Source: Aquabacterium sp. A7-Y (GTDB lineage: Bacteria; Pseudomonadota; Gammaproteobacteria; Burkholderiales; Burkholderiaceae_C). Taken from it: a DNA stretch of 64,000 nt. Made by a program: the position numbers and the translations under genes. The stretch is taken from assembly GCF_026153205.1 (NCBI RefSeq), contig NZ_JAPFBW010000014.1, positions 1 through 64,000 of the forward strand. The letters are read 5' to 3'. Positions 42,825-50,305 of this stretch are shown piece by piece. Position 1 is the first letter of the stretch. Every line of letters begins with the position of its first letter. Below the pieces are notes generated by a model. That model was not told the DNA's origin and searched no databases. It saw nothing but the letters and a program-made list of their open reading frames with translations.

Positions 42825-43718
42825 TTACTTCTTGGCGTAGCTTTCCATCGGATTGTCGTTGGGGTTCGCGATCGCGGCCTTCAGCGCAGCGCCCATCGGG
42901 ACGTTGGGGTTGGTGTTGCGCGGGGGAATCGGCGACTCGAACCACTTCTTGTACATCTTCTCGAACTCGCCGCTTTTCATCATGGCGCGGATCTGGTCGT
43001 CCACCGCCTTCTTGAAGGCGGGGTCGTCCTTGCGGAACATGATGGCGATCGGCTCCACTGACAGTGCCTCGCCGGCGACCTTGAAGTCGGCCGGGTTCTT
43101 GGAGTTGGCGATGTTGCCGGCCAGGATGTAGTCGTCCATCACGAAGGCATCGGCACGGCCGGCTTCCAGGATCAGGAAGGAGTCGGCGTGGTCCTTGCCG
43201 AAGATCTCCTTGAAGTCCAGGCCGGCGCCGCGCTCGTGCTTGCGCAGATGCTGCACCGAGGTCGTGCCGGTGGTCGTCACGACGGTCTTGCCGTTGAGCT
43301 TGGCGATCGTGTCGATGCCCGACTTGGCGTGGACGGCCATGCGCACTTCGGTGACGAAGGTGGTGAGCGCGAAGCCGACCTGCTGCTGGCGGGCCTGGTT
43401 GTTGGTGGTCGAGCCGCACTCGATGTCCACGGTACCGTTCTGCACCAGCGGGATGCGGTTCTGCGAGGTCACCGGGATGTATTCCACGGCGAGCTTGTCG
43501 AGCTTCTGTTCCTTGCGGATGTTCTCGAGGATGGTCTCGCAGAGGTTCACGTGGAAGCCGGCGTACTTGCCGCTGCCCAGCGTGTAGGACAGCACGCCCG
43601 AGGAGTCACGCACTCCCATCACGACCTTGCCGGTCTCCTTGATCTTCTTCAGCGTGTCGGCTTGCGCCGCGCCGGCGGCCAGCAGCGCCGCGGCCAGGAC
43701 GAGCAGAGGCTTCTTCAT
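42825..43718 (-). CDS. gltI: glutamate/aspartate ABC transporter substrate-binding protein
   Basis: A 297-residue periplasmic binding protein. Signal peptide MKKPLLVLAAALLAAGAAQA is followed by DTLKKIKETGKVVMGVRDSS. The GltI-type segment NRIPLVQNGTVDIECGSTTN is diagnostic of the glutamate/aspartate group, and TNPNVPMG at the end is also typical. It is the first gene of gltIJKL, with an attenuator behind it. Upstream (43719-43835) is the promoter region, including a more A/T-rich stretch near 43770. Confidence 0.95.
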   Translation of the reverse strand: MKKPLLVLAAALLAAGAAQADTLKKIKETGKVVMGVRDSSGVLSYTLGSGKYAGFHVNLCETILENIRKEQKLDKLAVEYIPVTSQNRIPLVQNGTVDIECGSTTNNQARQQQVGFALTTFVTEVRMAVHAKSGIDTIAKLNGKTVVTTTGTTSVQHLRKHERGAGLDFKEIFGKDHADSFLILEAGRADAFVMDDYILAGNIANSKNPADFKVAGEALSVEPIAIMFRKDDPAFKKAVDDQIRAMMKSGEFEKMYKKWFESPIPPRNTNPNVPMGAALKAAIANPNDNPMESYAKK

Positions 43719-43835
43719 AGAGGCTCCTAGTGGTTGAGCTTGGACCCGATGGGGGTCATGAAAGGGTGGGATTCTAGAGACCTGGAGCTACGCAGAACTA
43801 CGTAGTCCCCGCGGAACCCTGCGGTCAGCTTCGCA

Positions 43836-44744
43836 TCAGAACGGCACCTGGTCTGTCGGGTATTTCCAGAAGTCTTTGAGCAGATAGCTCATCGGCAGGT
43901 TGAGCGGCGTGTTGCGGGGCGGTATGGGCCGCTGGAACCACTGTTCGTAGATCGAATGGATTTCACGGCTCTGAATCAGTCGCTTCATTTCATCATCGAT
44001 CATCTTCTTGAACTCGGGATCGTCCTTCGACAACATGATGGCGAGCGGTTCGATGGTCAGGAACTTTCCCACTACCTTCAGCCGGGTCGGATCCGAGCGT
44101 CCGGCGATCAGGCCGTAGAGCAGCACGTCGTCCATCGCGAAGCCATCGGCCTGGCCCTTCTCCACCATCTCGGCGGCGGCCGCATGATCGGCCGCCTCGA
44201 GGATGGTGATACGCAAGAGCCGTTCCTTGTTGGCCGAGTCGATCGCCTTCAGCGGGGTGGTGCCCTTGGTCGACACCAGGCGCTTGCCCTCGAACTGCGG
44301 CAGGTCCTCGATCTTGCTGTCCGCTCGCACCATGTAGCGCGCACCGGTGATGTAGTGCGGCACGGTGAAGGCCACCGTCTTGCGCCGCTCGGCGTTGTTG
44401 GTCGTCGAGCCGCACTCGAGGTCGGCCTTGCCCTCCGCGATCAACTGCAGCCGGGTCGCCGCGGTGGCCTGCACGAACTGGGGCTTGAGCGACTTGAGAT
44501 CGAGCTTCTTGCGCACCGCCTCGGCCAACCGCTGGCAGATGTCGAGCGCGTAGCCAACCGGCTTCTTGTCGCCGTCGAGGTAGGAGAACGGCACCGAGGA
44601 GTCGCGGTGCGCCAGTTGGATGGTGCCACTGGCGCGGATGCGCTCGAGCACCGGTCCGGCCTCGGCCGGCGTGACATGGAACAAGGCGGCACTGCCGGCC
44701 ACCAGCGAGACGCCGGCAGCACGCAACCAAGGACGGGACAACAT
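43836..44744 (-). CDS. second GltI-like amino-acid-binding protein
   Basis: A 302-residue periplasmic binding protein paralogous to GltI: signal peptide (AAGVSLVAGSAALFHVTPAEA), RIRASGTIQLAHRDSSVPFSYLDG, LIAEGKADLECGSTTNNAERR and the C-terminal RPIPPRNTPLNLPMS segment. It lies directly upstream of gltI on the same strand with 117 bases between. It may share the GltJKL membrane complex with a different ligand preference, or be the product of an old tandem duplication. ATG 44744 is chosen for the signal peptide. Confidence 0.92.
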   Translation of the reverse strand: MLSRPWLRAAGVSLVAGSAALFHVTPAEAGPVLERIRASGTIQLAHRDSSVPFSYLDGDKKPVGYALDICQRLAEAVRKKLDLKSLKPQFVQATAATRLQLIAEGKADLECGSTTNNAERRKTVAFTVPHYITGARYMVRADSKIEDLPQFEGKRLVSTKGTTPLKAIDSANKERLLRITILEAADHAAAAEMVEKGQADGFAMDDVLLYGLIAGRSDPTRLKVVGKFLTIEPLAIMLSKDDPEFKKMIDDEMKRLIQSREIHSIYEQWFQRPIPPRNTPLNLPMSYLLKDFWKYPTDQVPF

Positions 44745-45237
44745 CGATCTACCCTCACCAACCACTACACATCGCCCGTCGAAGCCGGTGTGCCGGCCGC
44801 CCGAGCCTTGCAGGCGCGCGTAGCGCCTGCTGCTGATTGCGCCGCGTGATGTTGCGCGCGGCGGGAGTGTCTGCCATCGGGTCCTGACTGGCGAGGGCCC
44901 ATTTGGCAACCGGTGAATATTTGTTGCAGAAATCCTTGACGTGCGCGCCACGGACCGGTGCAGTGGCCGCCCCGGAATGGGGCGCGTTGCGAGCGCAGGT
45001 GACGCGTCAGGGGGCGCTGCCCGCCGGAGCCAGGGGCCGGGTCCGACGGGGACGTCGTAGGCGGCGCGGACACTCGGGCGGTTCATCGGGGGCAGGCGGC
45101 TTGCAGGGTCGAGATCGATTGGCCGCGAACTGTACGGGCGAGGCAAACGGGGTGCCAATGCTGTTTGCAGGGCAAACTATGCAAGCGCGGCATGATGCAT
45201 CAGGGTTAGTACCGAGCCCACCAGCCCCCGCGCAGCC
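44745..45237. other. intergenic region, no gene seen
   Basis: About 490 bases. Reading frames here have no family-like sequence or plausible start. The only structure I see is an inverted repeat GTTTGC-AGG-GCAAAC at 45163-45177, with a further GCAAAC at 45143-45148, possibly an operator or an eroded regulatory region. The left end carries the promoter of the GltI-like gene. Confidence 0.45.
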
Positions 45238-47478
45238 TCAGTCCGACGCGGAAGCGGGCACTGACCGACGCTCCCGCCAGCGCCGCTGCAGCAGTTCGCG
45301 CAGCCCTTGCTCCTCGGCGAGGAAACCGACCTCGGTGTCGAGCGACACCAGCCGCCAGTCCTCCCCCTCGGGCCGGGGATGCAACAGCACCGGGCGGCCG
45401 TGCACCTCGCCCACCTGCAGCCAGGATACGACGGCCTCGACGCGATATTCACACGGCTTCTCGTCTGCTCGCCTGCATTCGCCCACGATGCGGAGCGGCG
45501 CACCCGGTGAGCGCTCGCGCAGCCCGGCCACCAGCCGCCCCGGCAGCCGCGGCTTGTTGTCGCGCAAGGGCTGCACCTCGCTGGCGGGCAGCAGGACCAG
45601 TTCCGGCCCGCTGTCGAGCCCGTCGCGGGCGAGATAAAAAGCGCGCACCTCGGCCGGCAGCGGGCGGCCGGTGCGCTGTGCCAGCGAGCTCAGAGCCAGT
45701 TCCGCAGCGCCGCTGGCCTCCAGCCGCGGGTCGAGCGCCCGTGCCAGCGCCGCGCTGTCCATGTCTTGCAGCCGAGCCTCGGCGCGCGCTGCCGCATCCG
45801 CAGCGGCCGAGGCGGGATCGTCGGCAAACGCGCGGCTCATGCTGCGCCAGCCGCCGGGCGCCAACGCCAGCGCGCCGAGCAGCAACAGGCCATACAAAAC
45901 CGCGAAGGCCGCGACCTGCCGGCGCGGCATGGACTTGCGGCGCAGATGCGACACGAGCGTGTCCATCATGCGCAGGCGCTGGCTCATGGAGGCCCGCGCC
46001 GGCAGCAGACGCTCCAGCAGTTGAAACCCTTGGCGGGCCAGGGCCAGGCCGTCGCGGCGCTCCAGACCCGCGCTGACGGCCCGGTGTTGCTGCTCGAACC
46101 GGAGCTGGCGCCACAGCGGGCGCCAGCCGAGCGCCCTGAGGCCCCACAGCGCGGCCAGCGGCAGCCCCGCCAGGGACCAGCCGGCGGCTCCCCACGCCCC
46201 CAGTCCAGCCAGCACGGCAAGGACTTCGAACACCGCCCTGAGCTGCAGCCGCCGCGCCGGCCACAGGGCCTCGACCAGGGCCGCACCGTCCAGCGGCTGA
46301 AAAGGCAGCAGGCAAGCGGCATTGAGCAGCAGCAACGTCGCACCGGCCAGCTCCAGCGATCCCGCCGGCGGGGCGAGCGCCCACACCAGCACGCCGGCCA
46401 GCAGTCCGGGCAGCGTCCCCGCCAGAGCCAGCAGGGCCTGCTGTCGTGTGGTGGAACGGGTATGTTCAGGCAGTCGAACCCCACCGATCAGGGGCAGCGG
46501 CAGCACCTCGATGTGCCGAAAGCCCAGCCTTTGCAGGCAGGCCCAGCGCCCCGCCTCTTGCACCGCGACGCCCAGCATCAGCAGCAGCGCGAAGCGCGGC
46601 CCCGCCAGCAGCGCGCACGGCAGCAGGATCGGCAACCAGCTGGCGAGGTAGAGCCCCCATTGCAGCGCGAGTGGGACCTGCGCCACGGCAGCGCCTGCGC
46701 GCCCCGCGACAAACAGGGCCAGGCACTGCTCCAGGCGGGCCGCGCGAGCGCTTGGGGTGCTGGCCCCGGCCTGGCGCTTCAAGGCGGAGCGCAGGCGCAC
46801 GGACCTGCGCATCCCCTGTGCGGCGAGCAGCGGCAGGCGGCGGATCGCGATCGCCAGCGTCTCGCCCTCGCTCACCAGCCAGCCGGCCTCGATCAACGCC
46901 TCCAGCTGGCGCTGCTCGTAGCGGCTCAGTCGCGCCTCGATGGTTTCGGGCCCTTCCCAAGGCAGGAAGTCGGGCAGACCTTCGTCCTGCATCAGCGCGA
47001 GTTGCGCCTCGTATTGCGCCTTGACGCTGGCGAACAGGTCGCCGGCCGGCTTGCACCAGCGTGGACTCGGCGGCACCGTCCAGAGCGGCAGTTTGAGCGA
47101 GGCCACCATCAGGCCTTCCTCGACCTCCGCATACATCGTGAGCTGGACCAGTTCGGGCGTCGCGGCCGAGACCGGGGCCATCAGCTCAGCGATGACCGGG
47201 ACCTGCCGGTGCCGCCAGACCTGCACGGGTTGCCAAGGGGCGAGTTCTCGCGGCGTGCTGTGAAACTGGGTCGCATGCGAGTGAACGAAGCCGAGCGACG
47301 ACAGTTCGGCCTCATAGGGCTGCAGGCAAGCCTGCACCGTGGCCTGCAGGCGCGATGGTCCCGGGCGGCGCTCGATGCGGGAAGGCAGCCGCAGCGCCGC
47401 CAGCGCACGCACCCACTGCACCCACGGCGTGAGCGCGCAGGCGATCAGGATGGCCGCGAGTAGCGCTGCCCAGCCCAT
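45238..47478 (-). CDS. large membrane protein resembling an inactive M50 protease, with SMI1/KNR4-like tail
   Basis: A 746-residue protein. After an N-terminal membrane anchor comes a soluble region, then a membrane core (about residues 270-450) laid out like a site-2 protease: ALLLMLGVAVQEAGRWACLQ where M50 enzymes have HExxH, then ALAGTLPGLLAG, then LNAACLLPFQPLDGAAL matching the LNLLPxPPLDGG motif. The motif reads QEAGR (307-311), so both metal-binding His are lost. Another helix near 510-530 and a C-terminal domain (about 615-740; RPLPAEVRAFYLARDGLDSG) resembling SMI1/KNR4 follow. Probably a pseudoprotease or receptor; its role is unknown. Confidence 0.65.
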   Translation of the reverse strand: MGWAALLAAILIACALTPWVQWVRALAALRLPSRIERRPGPSRLQATVQACLQPYEAELSSLGFVHSHATQFHSTPRELAPWQPVQVWRHRQVPVIAELMAPVSAATPELVQLTMYAEVEEGLMVASLKLPLWTVPPSPRWCKPAGDLFASVKAQYEAQLALMQDEGLPDFLPWEGPETIEARLSRYEQRQLEALIEAGWLVSEGETLAIAIRRLPLLAAQGMRRSVRLRSALKRQAGASTPSARAARLEQCLALFVAGRAGAAVAQVPLALQWGLYLASWLPILLPCALLAGPRFALLLMLGVAVQEAGRWACLQRLGFRHIEVLPLPLIGGVRLPEHTRSTTRQQALLALAGTLPGLLAGVLVWALAPPAGSLELAGATLLLLNAACLLPFQPLDGAALVEALWPARRLQLRAVFEVLAVLAGLGAWGAAGWSLAGLPLAALWGLRALGWRPLWRQLRFEQQHRAVSAGLERRDGLALARQGFQLLERLLPARASMSQRLRMMDTLVSHLRRKSMPRRQVAAFAVLYGLLLLGALALAPGGWRSMSRAFADDPASAAADAAARAEARLQDMDSAALARALDPRLEASGAAELALSSLAQRTGRPLPAEVRAFYLARDGLDSGPELVLLPASEVQPLRDNKPRLPGRLVAGLRERSPGAPLRIVGECRRADEKPCEYRVEAVVSWLQVGEVHGRPVLLHPRPEGEDWRLVSLDTEVGFLAEEQGLRELLQRRWRERRSVPASASD

Positions 47479-47586
47479 GGTGACCCTCTCCGGGGCATGT
47501 GCCCCTCCAGTGTGATGCCGGAAGACGGCCGATGCCGTGGCGGGATTATGGGCAGCGCTGCGCCGGGCGGGGCCGTCTGCGCGACG

Positions 47587-48510
47587 TCAAGCGTGACGTG
47601 TTTCGCGCAGGTAGTCCCACAGCGACTGCACGCCGTGGCGCACATGCTTGGCGACCTCGGGCCGCTCGCGGTAGATGCGCACGTCCATCGTCACCTCGTG
47701 CGAGCCGGCCGGCGCCGCGAGCACCAGCCGCTTGGCGCGCAGTTCCTTCTTCACGGAGCTGGCCGGCAGGAAGGCCAGGCCATGGCCTTCCAGTGCCATC
47801 GCCTTGAGGCCCTCGGCCATGTCGGTCTCATAGATCGCGTCGAGGTTGAGCGGCACCGGCGAGCGCTTGATGATCAGGTCCACCAGCCGGCCCAGGTAGG
47901 CGCCCGAGGCATAGCTGAGGAAGGGCACCCGCTCGCTGGGACGGCCCGGCACCCGGAACAGCGGCTGGCCATCGGGCCCGGCCTTGGCATAAGGGGCCAG
48001 GGTTTCCTGGCCCAGGCTCAGCATCTCGTAGCGGTCGGGGTTGAGCTGCAAGGGCTGCGAGGCATGGTGGTAGGCGATCAGCAGGTCGCAGCCGCCCTCG
48101 GCCATGCGCATCACGGCATCGTGGACATTGAGCGCGATGAGCCGGCTCTTGACGGCGCCGAAGCTCTTGCGCAGGCTCATCACCCAGTGGGGGAAAAAGC
48201 TGAAGGCCAGCGTGTGCGGAACCGCGAACTCGATCATGTCCTGGCCCGCCGAGCGGTGGCCGCGCATCATGTTGCGCGTCGCCTGCAGGGTGCCGAGGAT
48301 CTCCAGCGCCTGCGCGAGGAAGGTCTCACCGGCCGGTGTCAATCGCGTCGGATACGAAGAGCGGTCGACCAGGTCGATGCCCACCCATCCTTCCAGCGCC
48401 TGAATGCGGCGCGAGAAGGCCGGCTGCGTGACATGGCGCAACTGCGCCGAACGCGAGAAGCTGCGCGTCTCTGCCAGGCTGACGAAATCTTCTAGCCACT
48501 TGGTTTCCAC
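47587..48510 (-). CDS. LysR family transcriptional regulator
   Basis: A 307-residue LysR regulator. The helix-turn-helix is in WLEDFVSLAETRSFSRSAQL and VTQPAFSRRIQALEGWVG; the C-terminal half is the usual co-inducer-binding domain. GTG 48510 is chosen because it gives the family start VETKWLEDF; an in-frame ATG at 48543 adds eleven non-family residues. It is divergent from the acyl-CoA-binding protein gene by 112 bases and could regulate it, but no clear T-N11-A box was found. Confidence 0.9.
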   Translation of the reverse strand: METKWLEDFVSLAETRSFSRSAQLRHVTQPAFSRRIQALEGWVGIDLVDRSSYPTRLTPAGETFLAQALEILGTLQATRNMMRGHRSAGQDMIEFAVPHTLAFSFFPHWVMSLRKSFGAVKSRLIALNVHDAVMRMAEGGCDLLIAYHHASQPLQLNPDRYEMLSLGQETLAPYAKAGPDGQPLFRVPGRPSERVPFLSYASGAYLGRLVDLIIKRSPVPLNLDAIYETDMAEGLKAMALEGHGLAFLPASSVKKELRAKRLVLAAPAGSHEVTMDVRIYRERPEVAKHVRHGVQSLWDYLRETRHA

Positions 48511-48622
48511 GACCGCGCAGTGTAGCGATGCACCGACTGACACGAACCGAGGGCTAATGCGGATGCCTTTGCACTAGGATGCGCAGCTTTCACCCCTTCC
48601 ATCCAGCCAGGAGTTTTCCGAG

Positions 48623-48877
48623 ATGTCCGACCTGAAAGCCCGCTTCGAGCAAGCCGTCACCGAATCCAAGTCGCTGCCCGAGAAGCCCGACAACATGACG
48701 CTGCTGAAGATCTACGCGCTCTTCAAGCAGGCCAGCAGCGGCGATGTCGAGGGCGACCGCCCCGGCATGACCGACTTCGTCGGACGCGCGAAGTGGGACG
48801 CCTGGAACCAGCTCAAGGGCCGCAGCCAGGAGCAGGCCATGCAGGACTACATCGACCTGATCGAATCGCTGAAGTAA
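48623..48877 (+). CDS. acyl-CoA-binding protein
   Basis: An 84-residue ACBP that binds and buffers long-chain acyl-CoA esters in the cytoplasm. All family marks are present: NMTLLKIYALFKQASSGDV, then RPGMTDFVGRAKWDAWNQLK with the conserved Lys/Trp pair, and a four-helix length. A caggag site lies before the ATG. ACBP is common in eukaryotes and scattered in bacteria, including many Burkholderiales. It is convergent with a PHA-system gene, ten bases away, which fits a lipid/polyester storage theme. Confidence 0.94.
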   Translation: MSDLKARFEQAVTESKSLPEKPDNMTLLKIYALFKQASSGDVEGDRPGMTDFVGRAKWDAWNQLKGRSQEQAMQDYIDLIESLK

Positions 48878-48887
48878 GGCAGCGGCC

Positions 48888-49223
48888 TCAGCCGCCCCCG
48901 CCGGCCTTGCGTTCGGACGCCGCGCGGCTCTCCAGACGCAGCAGCTTGTCCAGCTGCTTCTCGGCTTCGGACTGGATGCGTGAGCGGAGACCCGCCAGCA
49001 GGATTCCCAGGCGGGCCTCCAGCGCCAGGCGGCCCGCCTCGACCGCAAGCGTCCCGCGCATGCCGGCGCGGCTGAAGTGCAGCACGTCGCCGTGCTCGCC
49101 CTCATCGATGCGGCAGGCCATGCCGTACTGTTCCTCGGCGTCCTCGGCCCACTTGGCGGCCAGCTCGCGGGCCTTGGCCAGGCCGAGCGCGTGCGGGCGC
49201 TCGATGCGGATGGTGTCGTTCAC
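48888..49223 (-). CDS. polyhydroxyalkanoic acid system family protein
   Basis: A 111-residue protein of the PHA_gran_rgn family, small cytosolic proteins found in PHA-producing and other Proteobacteria. The N-terminus (TIRIERPHALGLAKARELAAKWAEDAE) and the middle (LHFSRAGMRGTLAV, LALEARLGILLAGLRSRIQ) match the family pattern. The C-terminus is Ser/Gly-rich. Its start overlaps the aminopeptidase stop (ATGA at 49220-49223), so it is translated from the same operon as the molybdopterin oxidoreductase and aminopeptidase. Function is not established. Confidence 0.85.
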   Translation of the reverse strand: MNDTIRIERPHALGLAKARELAAKWAEDAEEQYGMACRIDEGEHGDVLHFSRAGMRGTLAVEAGRLALEARLGILLAGLRSRIQSEAEKQLDKLLRLESRAASERKAGGGG

Positions 49224-50305
49224 GGAATGCGTCCTTCCTCGTGGGGGTCGGCGAGCACGCGGCGGCGCTCTTCCCGAGGCGCTTCGGCGAGCCGCTGCAC
49301 CTCGGCATAAAAACGCCGGAAATCGCGGCCCTGGGCTTCGAACAGCCGCTCGAAGCCGGGCACCAGTTCGTTGTAGGCGGCCAGCACGCCCAGCGAGGCG
49401 TTGTTGGCCCGCGCGAACCAGCCGTCGTAGCCGGCCCAGCCACCCCAGCGGGTGGCCTTCATCGTTTCGTACTCGGCGCGCATCTCCGCGAACAGCGCCG
49501 CCTTGCGCTCGCGCAGCTCGGCCGGGGCCAGCCGGGTGCGGTAGAGCGCGTCCAGCCGGTCCCGCCAGCTCAGCGTGAAGGCACGGAAATCCTGGCGTCG
49601 CCCGTCGAAGCGCTGGTACTCCTCGCGCGCGGCGGCGTCGGCGCGCTCGTGCAGCCAGCGCTGCCCGCCCAGGCGTTCGACCGCTGTCGCGAAGGACTCG
49701 TTGAAGGTGGTGTCGCCCTTGGCATAGGCCACCTGGTGGGCCAGCTCGTGGAAGATCAGGCGCGCCAGCTCGCCTTCCGGATAATGGATGAAGGTGTTGA
49801 GCAGCGGGTCATCGAACCAGCCCAAGGTCGAATAGGCGGGCACGCCGTAGACGGCCACCTCGTAGCCCTCCTCGCGCAGGCTGGCGGCGAGCCGCTCGGC
49901 CTCGGCCTTGTCGAAATAGCCGCGGTAGCCGACGCAGCCGACCACCGGGAAACACCAGGTCTTGAGCTGCAGGCTCAGCTCCGGCGCGGCCACCACGTTC
50001 CATACCGCGGCCGGGCGCTTCAAGTCCGCATAGCGGCGGTAGCTGTTGTTGTCGGGCAGGTGCAGCTCGGTGACCGCGAAGTCGCGGATGCGCTGCGACA
50101 GGGCCAGCCGCTCGCGCAGCGGCCCTGGCGTCCCGCTCTCGGCCAGCCACTCGGGCACCGGCCGGGCATCCTGGAGCATCGAGAGCTGCCCGCGCACCGA
50201 CTGGGCGTAATAGCCCACCGTGCCGCAGCCGGCCAGGCCCAGCCCCAGCAGCGCGAGCACCGCGGCGGTGCCTGCGCCCGCGAGCCAGCGTGTCACCCGC
50301 GTCAC
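49220..50305 (-). CDS. putative zinc aminopeptidase lipoprotein (PF10023-like)
   Basis: A 361-residue protein starting with a lipoprotein signal (VLALLGLGLAGCG; lipobox LAGC). The metallopeptidase motif [16 protein letters not shown] supplies HExxH, and ESFATAVERLG downstream fits the third ligand. The VGCVGYRGYFDKAEAERLA segment is characteristic of this predicted aminopeptidase family. It starts with GTG 50305, overlapping the stop of the molybdopterin oxidoreductase gene (GTGA), and ends overlapping the PHA-system gene. It probably acts in the periplasm; the substrate is unknown. Confidence 0.85.
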   Translation of the reverse strand: MTRVTRWLAGAGTAAVLALLGLGLAGCGTVGYYAQSVRGQLSMLQDARPVPEWLAESGTPGPLRERLALSQRIRDFAVTELHLPDNNSYRRYADLKRPAAVWNVVAAPELSLQLKTWCFPVVGCVGYRGYFDKAEAERLAASLREEGYEVAVYGVPAYSTLGWFDDPLLNTFIHYPEGELARLIFHELAHQVAYAKGDTTFNESFATAVERLGGQRWLHERADAAAREEYQRFDGRRQDFRAFTLSWRDRLDALYRTRLAPAELRERKAALFAEMRAEYETMKATRWGGWAGYDGWFARANNASLGVLAAYNELVPGFERLFEAQGRDFRRFYAEVQRLAEAPREERRRVLADPHEEGRIP

